From assembly GCA_016744855.1 (NCBI GenBank), contig JADGDO010000010.1, positions 62,001 through 126,000 of the forward strand: a DNA stretch of 64,000 nucleotides, in the 5' to 3' direction. Below are positions 34,067 to 43,884 of this stretch, one piece after another. Made by a program: the position numbers and the translations under genes. Source of the DNA: Candidatus Fermentibacteraceae bacterium. Its GTDB lineage: Bacteria; Fermentibacterota; Fermentibacteria; Fermentibacterales; JCC-6. Position 1 is the first letter of the stretch, and each line of letters opens with the position of its first letter. A model generated the notes under the pieces. It saw only the letters and a list, made by a program, of their open reading frames with translations. It was not told the origin of the DNA and did no database searches.

Positions 34067-35605
34067 CTACTCCCACTCAATAGTTCCCGGAGGCTTTGAA
34101 CTGATATCGTAAACAATTCTACTCACTCCGTTAACTCTATTTACAATTCTGCTGGACACAGCAGCCATATGGGCAGGGTCCATTTTATACCAGTCGGCTG
34201 TCATTCCATCTGTGCTTGTTACTGCACGAAGAGCAACTACTCGGTCATAGGTTCTTTCGTCTCCCATGACCCCTACAGTTCTGATAGGAAGGAGCACACT
34301 GAAAGCCTGCCAAATCTCATCGTAAAGATTCTCTTCGCGGAGGTAGTCGATAAAGACTCGGTCAACTCTTTGAAGAAGATTGCGGTCTTCCAGGGTAATC
34401 GGTCCAAGAATTCTTACAGCGAGACCAGGGCCGGGGAATGGATGCCTGGAAACCATCCAGTTTGATAATCCCAGTTCCCGTCCCAGTTCTCGGACTTCAT
34501 CTTTGAAAAGCTCTCTCAAGGGTTCAAGAAGTCGCAGGTTCATCCGCTCTGGAAGTCCTCCAACATTGTGATGGCTTTTTATGGTAGCGCTTGGTCCTTT
34601 GAAACTTACGCTCTCAATAACGTCTGGATAGAGGGTACCCTGAGCGAGATGAGTTACTCCCGGAATTGAATTAGCAGCTTCCTCAAAAAGCTCTATGAAA
34701 ACTCTTCCTATAATCTTTCGTTTTTTCTCCGGATCAGAAACTCCGGCAAGCTCACTTAAGAAGCGATCCTCACCGTCCACCGTGATAAGGTCCATGCCAA
34801 AGTGCTCGCCAAAGGTTTTTTGAACCTCTTCTCTCTCTCCGGCACGGAGAAGACCATTGTCTACAAAAATAGGCACAAATCTATCCGGAACCGCACGGTG
34901 TAGCAGAGCAGCCACTACTGAAGAGTCCACTCCCCCGGAGAGACCAAGTATCACCTTGCCATTTTCTCCAAGTTCCTCACGTATGTATTCTATTGCTCTC
35001 GTTGAGAAAAATTTCATATCCCAGTTGGCTTCAAGACTGGAAATGTTGAACAGGAAGTTCTCCAGAATGTCCAACCCGAAAACTGTATGATTCACCTCTG
35101 GATGAAATTGAACTCCATACCTTTTAAGTTCGATATTTTCCATTGCAGCAACTGGCAGGAGATCTGTAGATGCTGTAACGGTGTAACCTTCAGGAACCTC
35201 TGTAACCCTATCCCCATGACTCATCCATGCCTGCTGGCCGGATTCAATATCAGCAAAAAGATTGCTTTCCAGTGTATTCAGGAATGCAGGTCCGTATTCC
35301 CTGTGATGTCCGCCCTCTACCCTGCCACCGGTACGATATGCAATCAACTGCATTCCATAACAGATTCCTAGGACAGGTAAAGATGTGCTAAAAACCTCTG
35401 CTGGAGGCATCGGGCTATCATCACCATAAACGCTGTACGGGCTTCCTGCCAGAATAATTGCACCCGGTGCTAACTTTGTAACTTCAGACCATTCACAGTT
35501 CCCCGGAAGCATCTCACAGTAAACACCGAGTTCTCTTACCCTGCGAGCGATAAGCTGAGTGTACTGACTTCCAAAATCGAGTATTGCAACGCCACCTTTA
35601 ATCAT
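34067..35605 (-). CDS. guaA: GMP synthase (glutamine-hydrolysing)
   Basis: 512 residues. N-terminal glutamine amidotransferase with the Cys of LGICYGMQLI and the His/Glu of VQFHPEVNHT; ATP-pyrophosphatase loop LGLSGGVDSSV; C-terminal dimerisation domain ending RIVYDISSKPPGTIEWE. Converts XMP to GMP. Third gene of a pyrG-purF-guaA cluster on the minus strand, all glutamine-dependent amidotransferases; 12 bases separate it from purF. The 109-bp gap downstream holds two copies of GTTAACGCTAC (34012-34022, 34036-34046). Confidence 0.97.
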   Translation of the reverse strand: MIKGGVAILDFGSQYTQLIARRVRELGVYCEMLPGNCEWSEVTKLAPGAIILAGSPYSVYGDDSPMPPAEVFSTSLPVLGICYGMQLIAYRTGGRVEGGHHREYGPAFLNTLESNLFADIESGQQAWMSHGDRVTEVPEGYTVTASTDLLPVAAMENIELKRYGVQFHPEVNHTVFGLDILENFLFNISSLEANWDMKFFSTRAIEYIREELGENGKVILGLSGGVDSSVVAALLHRAVPDRFVPIFVDNGLLRAGEREEVQKTFGEHFGMDLITVDGEDRFLSELAGVSDPEKKRKIIGRVFIELFEEAANSIPGVTHLAQGTLYPDVIESVSFKGPSATIKSHHNVGGLPERMNLRLLEPLRELFKDEVRELGRELGLSNWMVSRHPFPGPGLAVRILGPITLEDRNLLQRVDRVFIDYLREENLYDEIWQAFSVLLPIRTVGVMGDERTYDRVVALRAVTSTDGMTADWYKMDPAHMAAVSSRIVNRVNGVSRIVYDISSKPPGTIEWE

Positions 35606-35617
35606 CTCTGTCCCCTC

Positions 35618-37063
35618 TCAGCGAATTGATCCGCTAACCGGTGGAGGCACCGGGTAATCACCCGTAAAACAGGCAGCACAATAGTTTTCTGGTTTGTGGG
35701 CTGAGACACAACCCAGCATTCCTTCTACGGAAAGGTATCCAAGACTGTCAAGATTAAGAATTTCTCTTATCTCTTCAACAGAATACTTGTTTGCTATAAG
35801 TGTATTTTCCTCCGGAAAATCAATTCCGAAGTAACAGGCGTACATGTGAGGTGGGCAACTTATTCTCATGTGCACCTCGAGAGCCCCAGCCTCTCTTAAC
35901 GCTTTTATTCGGGCTTTGCTCGTTGTTCCGCGTACAATACTGTCTTCAACCACACAAACCCTTTTACCCTTGATTGCCTCAGGGATTGGTTGAAGTTTTC
36001 GCATAACCATCGCGGCTCTTGTAGCATGTCCCGGATCTATGAATGTGCGCCCTACATAATGATTCCTGGTAAATCCCATATCAAGAGGTAAGCCGAGCTC
36101 ACGGGCAAAGCCCATAGCTGCAAACATTCCGCTGTCAGGCACGGGCATCACCATATCACAATCAGCAGGGTATTCACGTGCAAGCTGTCTACCCATTTTA
36201 ATTCTTACCTCGTAAACACTGTCTCCAAAGACATAACTGCCCGGTCTTGCAAAATAGACATGTTCAAATATGCATTGTGCATAGCGGGTGTTGCGTTCGG
36301 GGAAAAGCTCCTGTTCCCTGCCGGGGATAGAGGAGATAGGCTCACAGGTTGTGTTTTCGCCGTCGACAGGAAAGAAAAGCATCTCTCCTGGATAAATTTC
36401 CCTTACATACTCTGCATCGGTAACAGGGAAAGCAATAGTTTCACTTGCTACTATCCAGCCCCCACCCCGTATTTTTCCGAGACTGAGAGGTCTGAACCCC
36501 TTTGAATCCCTTATTACATACATTCCCTGTGGAACAAGAAGTAACAGACAGAAAGCACCTTCAAGCTTTGAAATAGCCAGTTGAAGGCATTTCTCTATGT
36601 TGTAATCGGTATCTTCAAGTTCTCTGCTCATAAGATGGAGAACAATTTCTGTATCAGTGTTGGTCTGAAAGATGTGCCCTTTGCGCTGTAGACTCCGTCT
36701 TATCACACCTGCGTTGCTGATGGTACCATTGTGAGCAATTGCCACCGGAATATCAGCCATTCTAACTAATATCGGCTGTGCATTAAGCACGGATGAGCCA
36801 CCAAAAGTACCGTATCTGACGTGTCCAATTCCACCAATAACCTCACTGGACATCATTTCGGATGGAATATCGAGCATGAGATCAGATACAAGACCGTTTT
36901 TCTTGTGCAGCTGAATTTCTTTGTTCTTATCAAGAGTAGCTATACCGGATGCTTCCTGGCCTCGATGCTGCTGGGCAAACAAGCCCTCAGCTACCAGTGC
37001 GGTAATTGATTTCTCTGCTCCGATAACACCGCATAAACCGCAATACTCACCTATTTGTTTCAT
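35618..37063 (-). CDS. purF: Amidophosphoribosyltransferase
   Basis: 481 residues. A ten-residue propeptide precedes Cys11 in LCGVIG, the likely N-terminal nucleophile after cleavage. Then FAQQHRGQEASG, HVRYGTFG, IAHNGTISN, the PRPP loop RVCVVEDSIVRGTTSK and the C-terminal YCAACFTGDYP. The last motif and the other conserved Cys match the 4Fe-4S, propeptide-bearing (Bacillus-type) enzyme. First committed step of purine synthesis. The start overlaps pyrG by 4 bases. Confidence 0.96.
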   Translation of the reverse strand: MKQIGEYCGLCGVIGAEKSITALVAEGLFAQQHRGQEASGIATLDKNKEIQLHKKNGLVSDLMLDIPSEMMSSEVIGGIGHVRYGTFGGSSVLNAQPILVRMADIPVAIAHNGTISNAGVIRRSLQRKGHIFQTNTDTEIVLHLMSRELEDTDYNIEKCLQLAISKLEGAFCLLLLVPQGMYVIRDSKGFRPLSLGKIRGGGWIVASETIAFPVTDAEYVREIYPGEMLFFPVDGENTTCEPISSIPGREQELFPERNTRYAQCIFEHVYFARPGSYVFGDSVYEVRIKMGRQLAREYPADCDMVMPVPDSGMFAAMGFARELGLPLDMGFTRNHYVGRTFIDPGHATRAAMVMRKLQPIPEAIKGKRVCVVEDSIVRGTTSKARIKALREAGALEVHMRISCPPHMYACYFGIDFPEENTLIANKYSVEEIREILNLDSLGYLSVEGMLGCVSAHKPENYCAACFTGDYPVPPPVSGSIR

Positions 37064-38676
37064 TTTCGCTTCCCCCGGAAAGCCGCTTCAACAAACGACC
37101 TGAAAAGTGGATGAGGATTAAGTGGACGGCTCTTGAATTCCGGATGGAATTGAACAGCAACAAACCACTTGTGATCAGGTCTTTCCACCACTTCAACAAG
37201 ACTCTTGTCGGGTGACAAACCTGTTAAAACCAATCCTGCTTCATCAAGTATTTCTCTGTACTCATTATTAAATTCAAAACGGTGCCTATGTCTTTCGGAA
37301 ACCTCAGAAACCCCGTACGCTTCCCTAGCTTTTGAACCGTCTTTCAAAACGCAGGGAAAAGCGCCAAGCCGCATGGTTCCACCCTTATTAACTACATTCT
37401 TCTGTTCATCCATAAGCGATATCACGGGATGAGGGGTATCCTCATCGAATTCAAGACTGTTTGCATCTGATAATCCCGCAACATTTCTTGCTGCATCAAT
37501 AGCAACACACTGCATCCCAAGACAAATACCAAAAAATGGAATATTGTTTTCCCGGGCATACTTGACTGCCTCGATCTTACCATCAAGTCCTCTGTAACCG
37601 AATCCACCCGGAACAAGTATTCCGTCAACTCCATCAAAATACTCTGAAAGGTCTCCGGTTTGCAGGTCCTCGGCTTCAATACATTCAATTTTCAGATCAA
37701 GCTTCTGATCAACTGCTCCGTGTGATAATGCCTCAAAAACGCTCTTGTAGGCATCACGAAGAGCCATGTACTTTCCAACAACTGCAATTCTAACCTCACC
37801 GCAGTCAGGATTAATTGCACGGGATACCATGGCTTCCCACTCTGTAAGATCAAGCTGATTTTCAGGCAGGTTGAATTTCTTAAGAATAAGAGAATCCAGG
37901 CCCTGTTTTGCAAGTTCTACTGGAACCTCGTATATGGAATCCGATACATCTCTCTCTTCAATAACGGCTGTTCTTGGAACACTGCAGAAAAGAGAAAGCT
38001 TCTTGAAATGTTCCTCCTCCATAGGTACCTCTGTTCGACAAATCAAGACATCTGGGATGATACCGATGGAGCGCATTATGCTGGCAGACTGCTGTGCAGG
38101 TTTGGTTTTTAACTCACCCGAAGCATTCAGGAAAGGAAGAAGAGTGAGATGTAAAAATACAGCCTTCTCCGGACCAAGCTCTACTCTTAACTGCCTCAAA
38201 GCTTCAAGGAAAGGGCTGGATTCTATATCACCCGCTGTTCCACCAATTTCAGTAATAACAATGTCTGCACCGGAATCGCTACAGGACAAAATTGCATTCT
38301 TTATCTCGTCAGTAACGTGTGGAACAACTTGAACAGTACCTCCCAGGTAGCCTCCCATTCGTTCTCTTTGAATTACAGCTGAGTAAATGCGTCCGGTAGT
38401 GTAATTGCTTTGTTTGGTGCAGGTGACGTTGGCAAAACGTTCATAATGTCCGAGATCAAGATCCGTTTCGGCACCGTCTTCTGTTACATACACTTCACCG
38501 TGCTGATAAGGAGACATAGTACCGGGATCAACATTCAGATAAGGGTCTAACTTCTGTAGAAATACATTGTAGCCTCTCTGTTTAAGAAGCAGCGCAACTG
38601 AAGCTGCGGTAATTCCTTTCCCAAGAGATGAGACCACACCCCCGGTAATAAACAGATGTTTCACCGATTCACCCAT
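37060..38676 (-). CDS. pyrG: CTP synthase
   Basis: 538 residues. Synthetase domain FITGGVVSSLGKGITAASVA, KLDPYLNVDPGTMSPYQHGE; linker; amidotransferase domain with FGICLGMQCVAI (nucleophile Cys) and AVQFHPEFKSRP. Makes CTP from UTP with glutamine. First gene of the pyrG-purF-guaA operon, preceded by an 85-bp gap. GGAAGGAATTGCG before the ATG supplies the ribosome site. Confidence 0.97.
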   Translation of the reverse strand: MGESVKHLFITGGVVSSLGKGITAASVALLLKQRGYNVFLQKLDPYLNVDPGTMSPYQHGEVYVTEDGAETDLDLGHYERFANVTCTKQSNYTTGRIYSAVIQRERMGGYLGGTVQVVPHVTDEIKNAILSCSDSGADIVITEIGGTAGDIESSPFLEALRQLRVELGPEKAVFLHLTLLPFLNASGELKTKPAQQSASIMRSIGIIPDVLICRTEVPMEEEHFKKLSLFCSVPRTAVIEERDVSDSIYEVPVELAKQGLDSLILKKFNLPENQLDLTEWEAMVSRAINPDCGEVRIAVVGKYMALRDAYKSVFEALSHGAVDQKLDLKIECIEAEDLQTGDLSEYFDGVDGILVPGGFGYRGLDGKIEAVKYARENNIPFFGICLGMQCVAIDAARNVAGLSDANSLEFDEDTPHPVISLMDEQKNVVNKGGTMRLGAFPCVLKDGSKAREAYGVSEVSERHRHRFEFNNEYREILDEAGLVLTGLSPDKSLVEVVERPDHKWFVAVQFHPEFKSRPLNPHPLFRSFVEAAFRGKRK

Positions 38677-38761
38677 CGCAATTCCTTCCTTGAATATTTG
38701 TAGGAAAACAAAGGAAGAATATACGCAATAATTGAATGTCCTATTTAGATTAGAATCAATT

Positions 38762-39775
38762 TCAGGCTTCGATAACCTCGGGTATGGATAGAAATGCTTC
38801 CACCAGTGCAGGATCGAACTGGGTGGAACTGTTCAGTCGCAGTTCTTTTCTGGCCTCTTCAGAATGAAGGGCATCTCGGTATGGTCTGGAAGTTGTCATC
38901 GCGCTGAAGGCGTCACAAATAGCAAGGATTCTCCCCATAAGAGGAATTTCCTCCCCCTTTAACCCGTCTGGATAACCGGTACCATCAAACCTTTCATGAT
39001 GGTGCTTTGCTCCTTCTACAACAGCTGCAAGTGCTGGAAGTGGAGCTAATATCTGTGCTGCTTTCATTGGATGACTCTTCATTACATCATATTCGTTTCC
39101 AGTAAGAAATTCTTTCTTCATCAAAATGTTTTCCGGTACTCCGATCTTACCAATGTCATGAAGTTTGCCGGCAATTCTTGCGGTCTGAACATTCTTTTCA
39201 TCCAAACCGATTTTTCTTGAAAGAAGAACGGCAAAATCAGCGACCTGCTCTGAATGCTCGAATGTATATCCATCCCTTGCACCAATTGCAGCAGCGAATC
39301 CGTCGATTGCTGACATAAATAATTGCTGATTTAACTCGATTTCTTTTATGTAACTTTCGACCAGGCTGTTATATGAATCAGAAACAGCGAATGAAGAAAG
39401 GAGAGCATCTACAAGCTGTTCTTTCCTGAAAGGTTTATGGATTACATGTTGCACACCCTTTGAGAGGGCAAAGCGGACATCGTCAGAAGTCACAAACCCT
39501 GAAACCAAAATAAATGGAGAGTGTATGTGCTCACCACGGCACCAGGCGAGAAAATCGATCCCTGTTTCATCTCCAGGCAGAGCTACGTCACTGATGATCA
39601 GATCAACGTTAAAGCTCTTCAAACAACTGCGAGCTTTTTCAATGGAATCAACGCAAATTACAACAACTTTAAGATCTGAAAGGTAACCCTTAATTACATT
39701 CCTGATGGCTTCCTCATCGTCCACCACCAAAACTGTTTTGCCTCTGATTCTTTCTTGATCTATAGCGTTTATCAA
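38762..39775 (-). CDS. Response regulator with HD-GYP phosphodiesterase output
   Basis: 337 residues. Receiver domain 1-130 (TVLVVDDEEAIRNVI, phospho-acceptor Asp in IISDVALPG, Lys in VIHKPF) followed by HD-GYP: GKLHDIGKIGVPENIL, HHERFDGTGYPDGLKG and AICDAFSAMTTSRPYR are intact. Should hydrolyse cyclic-di-GMP when phosphorylated. No histidine kinase in the window. It is the second complete HD-GYP protein here, while no GGDEF synthase is seen. Confidence 0.92.
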   Translation of the reverse strand: MINAIDQERIRGKTVLVVDDEEAIRNVIKGYLSDLKVVVICVDSIEKARSCLKSFNVDLIISDVALPGDETGIDFLAWCRGEHIHSPFILVSGFVTSDDVRFALSKGVQHVIHKPFRKEQLVDALLSSFAVSDSYNSLVESYIKEIELNQQLFMSAIDGFAAAIGARDGYTFEHSEQVADFAVLLSRKIGLDEKNVQTARIAGKLHDIGKIGVPENILMKKEFLTGNEYDVMKSHPMKAAQILAPLPALAAVVEGAKHHHERFDGTGYPDGLKGEEIPLMGRILAICDAFSAMTTSRPYRDALHSEEARKELRLNSSTQFDPALVEAFLSIPEVIEA

Positions 39776-39863
39776 TGTAACTCACTCCCTACGCCATAAT
39801 ATAGAAGAATTGCATAGGATGGGTATGCTTGTTTTTTGATTATTAAACATCTGAGAGATATAC

Positions 39864-40586
39864 TCAGATTCTCGACATAATTTCTATAGCTCTTTCAATA
39901 TCAGAAGCAGAAGTCTCAATTCCAGAAGCAGGTAGAACGGCTGCAACTGATTCGGGGTAAGATATTTCCCTGGAAAATGAACCATGGATCTGAGTGCAGG
40001 AGGTATACTTTACAATTGCGGCAACGTTTTCTGAGTTGATGCCTGAGCCGGGTAGAATTTCAATCAAGTCTCCGTATTTCTTTACAAGATCTCTGATTAT
40101 ATCTTTCCCGGCGAGTGCCGTTTTTTGCCCACCCGAAGTCAGAATCCTATCAACACCAGAATCTGCAAGTGATGAAGCAGCCTGTAAAAGTTCAGGAATA
40201 AGATCAAAAGCTCTGTGAAAAACAAATTCCTTACCGTCGGAGAGCCTGCGGAGTTCGAGTATAAACCGCTGATCAATAGCCCCATCAGAAGTAAGTGCTC
40301 CAAAAGCTATTCCAGCCGCCCCTCTCGAAAGAAAGAAATCAGCATCTCTCAGTATGGCCAACTTTTCCTTTGCAGAATAGACGAAGTCTCCAGGGCGGGG
40401 TCTAACCATTGCAATAACAGGGATACCCACGTTTTCTACAGTTATTGTCAGTGAACCAGGTGAGGGTGAGAGTCCACCCAGTTCAATAGCGGAATTCAGT
40501 TCAATTCTGTCAGCTCCGGCTTCATATGCTTTAACAGAATCAGAGACAGAACCGGTACAAACCTCGATAAGTGCTCTACTTTTCAC
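39864..40586 (-). CDS. cutC: CutC family protein
   Basis: 240 residues, TIM-barrel. Family blocks EVCTGSVSDSVKAYEAGADRIELN, GLSPSPGSL, VIAMVRPRPGDFVYS, FGALTSDGAID, FHRAFDL and LTSGGQKTAL are all recognisable. CutC was first tied to copper tolerance, but the enzymatic role is not established. The start overlaps the end of the EamA gene by one base, so they are cotranscribed. Confidence 0.9.
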   Translation of the reverse strand: MKSRALIEVCTGSVSDSVKAYEAGADRIELNSAIELGGLSPSPGSLTITVENVGIPVIAMVRPRPGDFVYSAKEKLAILRDADFFLSRGAAGIAFGALTSDGAIDQRFILELRRLSDGKEFVFHRAFDLIPELLQAASSLADSGVDRILTSGGQKTALAGKDIIRDLVKKYGDLIEILPGSGINSENVAAIVKYTSCTQIHGSFSREISYPESVAAVLPASGIETSASDIERAIEIMSRI

Positions 40587-41467
40587 TAGGGTAGACTCCG
40601 TTCCCTGCGTGCTTTTTTCTCAATGAAAATTCCAACTACCACAAGAATAAGACCGAGAACTGTTGAATAGGCTATTTTTTCTCCAACAACAATCCATATC
40701 GGAATAAGTGCAAGAAATGGTGTCAGGAAAATAAATCCGCTAATCACCGCTGTAGATGATGCCCATTTCAGTGCAGTGTTCCACATTAAATACGTAAGAC
40801 CCATTTCAAGAATACCGATATAGAAAATCCAGGGCAGAATGGCTGTATCAATACTGAGATTCTCTCCGCGCAGTATCCCGAAGACCAACAGATAGATTGA
40901 TCCCGAAACAAAACTGCAGAACAATACAGCAATTGTCTCTCCACTGTTGCGTGTGTTGAGCACCCAGTAAAGTGCCCAAATCAAAGTACTAATGAAAGCC
41001 AGAAGCAGTGGCACCATGGCTATTTCAAATGAATTTCGGCCCATAAGCGCAAGCAGAACAACGCCAGCAAAGCTGACAATGATTCCGAAAAAACCTTGAA
41101 GATTCAACTTCTGGCCGAGTAGGGGAATAGAAAAAAGAACTAGTATTACGGGCCATAAATAGTTTATAACCATTGCAATCTGAGCAGGCAGTCCATGATA
41201 GGCGTTGAGAAGAACAAGATAGTAGAGAAAAGGATTCAAGAAGCCCAGGTATAAACCGGACAACAGATTTGAACGGGTAATCCTTTTCTTCCTTATTGCA
41301 AGCGCTAAGCCGAAAACAACAGTCGAGATTACAGACCCGCAAAACACAACAAGCCAAGGTGATCCGTAGAGCAATGCCTTTTTAAACACAGTAGCAGCAC
41401 CGGACCAGAAGAGAACTGAAATAAGAGCGAGTATGACCGCTGATCTGTTAGATTTTGCCAGTTTCAT
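40586..41467 (-). CDS. EamA/DMT-family transporter
   Basis: 293 residues from ATG 41465-41467, with GGAGGAAC ahead; two upstream ATGs are alternatives. Ten predicted membrane helices in two EamA repeats (VLFWSGAATVFKKALLYGSP; LAFISTLIWALYWVLNTRNS). The family exports amino acids, metabolites or drugs; substrate unknown. Coupled to cutC. Confidence 0.85.
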   Translation of the reverse strand: MKLAKSNRSAVILALISVLFWSGAATVFKKALLYGSPWLVVFCGSVISTVVFGLALAIRKKRITRSNLLSGLYLGFLNPFLYYLVLLNAYHGLPAQIAMVINYLWPVILVLFSIPLLGQKLNLQGFFGIIVSFAGVVLLALMGRNSFEIAMVPLLLAFISTLIWALYWVLNTRNSGETIAVLFCSFVSGSIYLLVFGILRGENLSIDTAILPWIFYIGILEMGLTYLMWNTALKWASSTAVISGFIFLTPFLALIPIWIVVGEKIAYSTVLGLILVVVGIFIEKKARRERSLP

Positions 41468-41620
41468 CTGTTCCTCCATTACCGTTCCTTTGCAGGAGGG
41501 CAACATAAACAGAATTCTTCACACTTGCCAGCAATTAGAACATCAAGCAGAGCCAACCGTCTGCATAAAATTACATGCAGAAAATTCGGAAACTGCTATT
41601 TGGTTGAGATTAAATAGGAT

Positions 41621-41667
41621 ACGCAATATATAGATATTCTGAACAATCTCTACACTATATGTTGTGG
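41621..41667 (+). promoter_or_regulatory. Tandem NrdR boxes upstream of the nrdD operon
   Basis: ACGCAATATATAGATA (41621-41636) and ACACTATATGTTGTGG (41652-41667) both match the NrdR-box consensus acaCwAtATaTwGtgt, the second very closely, and lie 31 bases apart start to start, the three-turn spacing expected of paired NrdR sites. They sit 100-150 bases ahead of nrdD. NrdR represses ribonucleotide reductase genes when dATP is high. The nrdR gene itself is not in the window. Confidence 0.75.
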
Positions 41668-41769
41668 TGATCTAAGTTGCACATACCATACGAGTTTGTT
41701 ATTGTCGCCACATAGGAAATCGTACAAAAAAGGGATGCTTTTTAGCAATGTGAGGGGTGTTACTGTCTT

Positions 41770-43884
41770 ATGGACTGGCTAGTCAGAAAACGCAGCGGCA
41801 AAGTTGTTTCTTACAGAAAATCTAGAATTGATAATGCTATCGACAGAGCACTGAAAGCATCAGGTACTGAAGGCTCCAGCAGGGAGATGGCCGACCAGGT
41901 AGAGGCCAGCCTGTATATGAATTTTTTCAAGATGGGTTCAATCCCCACAATCGAGCAGATACAGAATTGCATAGAAGAAACCCTTATGCTGAGAAAGTAT
42001 ACAGCAGCAGCAAGAAGTTTCATTCTCTACAGAGAAAAAAGAAGTGAAGCTCGTGATCTCTCTGCCATATTCAAAGGTATGGATTCACTTGTATCCGACT
42101 ACATTGGCAGGCAGGACTGGCGGGTAAACGAAAACTCGAATATGAATTACAGCCTTCAGGGCTTGAATTTCTATCTTTCCAGTTCAATCACGGCTCGCTA
42201 CTGGCTCTCAAAGATTTATACACCGCGAATTAAAGAATTTCAGGACAGCGGTGATATGCACATCCATGATCTGGGCATACTGGGTCCATACTGTGTCGGC
42301 TGGGATCTCATGGAGCTATTGCAGGGTGGGTTCCTGGGTGCCAGAGGAAAGATAGAGTCAAAACCTGCCTCACACCTCAGAACAGCACTCGGGCAGATTG
42401 TCAACTTCTTCTATACGCTCCAGGGCGAAGCAGCCGGAGCCCAGGCATTCAGCAACTTTGACACTCTCCTGGCTCCTTTCATAAGATTTGATAACCTCTC
42501 ATACAAAGAGGTTAAGCAGTGCATGCAGGAATTCCTTTTCAATGTTAACATTCCTACCAGAGTTGGTTTTCAGACACCATTTACCAACATAACCATGGAT
42601 CTGCGTGTTCCTTCAACACACAAAGATCTTCATGTGATAATCGGCGGGGAAGAAAAGGAAGAGACATACTCTGATTTCCAGAACGAGATGAATATCCTGA
42701 ACCGTGCTTTCTGTGAGTTAATGATGAAGGGTGATGCCAAAGGAAGAATCTTCACATTCCCGATTCCAACCTACAATCTGACTTCTGATTTCGACTGGGA
42801 AGATGATGAACTTCAGCCCCTCTGGGAAATGACAGGCAAGTATGGTATTCCATATTTCAGTAACTTCGTAAACTCGGATATGAACCCAGAGGATGCCAGG
42901 TCAATGTGCTGCAGGCTTCGTCTGGACAACCGTGAACTCAAAGCCAGAGGTGGCGGTCTTTTCGGATCAAATCCTCTCACCGGTTCTATCGGAGTTGTTA
43001 CAGTTAATATTCCAAGAATTGCAATGGTAACAGCTGGAGATAAAGATGCATTCTTCCAGAGGCTGGGTTCTGTCATGGAATCCGCCAGAGAATCTCTCGA
43101 GCTGAAAAGAAAGTTTGTTGAAGAACTGACAGACAGAGGGCTCTACCCTTACACCCGTTATTACCTGAGACATGTGAAGGAAGAAGCCGGTACTTTCTGG
43201 GCGAACCATTTCAGCACAATTGGTCTTATTGGAATGAACGAAGGTGCATTAAACTTCATGGGAAAAGGCATTGCAACTCCCGAAGGCAAAGAATGGTCTT
43301 TGGAAGTGCTTGATTTCATGAGGAGCAAACTTACAGAATTCCAGATTGAGACAGAGCACCTTTACAACCTTGAAGCCTCTCCCGCCGAGGGTGCCAGTTA
43401 CCGTCTTGCAAACAAAGATAAAACTGAATTCCCCGAGGCCGCACATCAGGGTATGTCAAACCCCTACTACTCCAACTCGGTTCATCTTCCGGTGAATACA
43501 CAGTTGGATATCTACAACCTGCTTAAGCATCAGGATGATCTTCAAACCAAGTTTACCGGTGGTACAGTGGTTCATATCTTCATAGGAGAAGCAATAACAG
43601 ACTGGCGCATGGTAAGAACACTGGCAAAGAAAATAGTTACAAATTTCAAACTCCCATATTTCAGTTTCACTCCCACCTTCAGTATCTGCCCCGTGCACGG
43701 ATACATCGCTGGAGAACACTTCCAGTGCCCATACCCGCACTCAGATGAGGAAATAGACAAATTTGGAGAGGTGGTAGAAATGTGTGACCATCTTCCTGAA
43801 GGCAGCTACAGAAGTGTAACAGAAAAAGTGGATAACGAGCAACAATCTCTCTTCCTTAACATAGAAAAGGTGGATATCAAATGA
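41770..43884 (+). CDS. nrdD: Class III anaerobic ribonucleotide reductase, catalytic part lacking the glycyl-radical domain
   Basis: 704 residues. N-terminal ATP-cone (residues ~3-92, VRKRSGKVVSYRKSRIDNAI), then the ten-stranded barrel with MHIHDLGILGPYCVGWDL, NIPTRVGFQTPFTN, the RSMCCRLRLDN cysteines and FSICPVHGYIAGEHFQCPYP near residue 640. The last segment is the start of the C-terminal zinc region, but instead of the second CxxC and glycyl-radical loop the protein continues 45 residues and stops at TGA 43882-43884. The missing RVVGYYRP segment is encoded by the next gene in another frame. Reduces NTPs to dNTPs without oxygen once activated by NrdG. GAGGGGTG ribosome site. Confidence 0.93.
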   Translation: MDWLVRKRSGKVVSYRKSRIDNAIDRALKASGTEGSSREMADQVEASLYMNFFKMGSIPTIEQIQNCIEETLMLRKYTAAARSFILYREKRSEARDLSAIFKGMDSLVSDYIGRQDWRVNENSNMNYSLQGLNFYLSSSITARYWLSKIYTPRIKEFQDSGDMHIHDLGILGPYCVGWDLMELLQGGFLGARGKIESKPASHLRTALGQIVNFFYTLQGEAAGAQAFSNFDTLLAPFIRFDNLSYKEVKQCMQEFLFNVNIPTRVGFQTPFTNITMDLRVPSTHKDLHVIIGGEEKEETYSDFQNEMNILNRAFCELMMKGDAKGRIFTFPIPTYNLTSDFDWEDDELQPLWEMTGKYGIPYFSNFVNSDMNPEDARSMCCRLRLDNRELKARGGGLFGSNPLTGSIGVVTVNIPRIAMVTAGDKDAFFQRLGSVMESARESLELKRKFVEELTDRGLYPYTRYYLRHVKEEAGTFWANHFSTIGLIGMNEGALNFMGKGIATPEGKEWSLEVLDFMRSKLTEFQIETEHLYNLEASPAEGASYRLANKDKTEFPEAAHQGMSNPYYSNSVHLPVNTQLDIYNLLKHQDDLQTKFTGGTVVHIFIGEAITDWRMVRTLAKKIVTNFKLPYFSFTPTFSICPVHGYIAGEHFQCPYPHSDEEIDKFGEVVEMCDHLPEGSYRSVTEKVDNEQQSLFLNIEKVDIK

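Noticed and set aside
34067-38676. A special glutamine amidotransferase island (pyrG-purF-guaA)
   Set aside because: All three are ordinary housekeeping enzymes with intact motifs; the grouping is neat but not remarkable.
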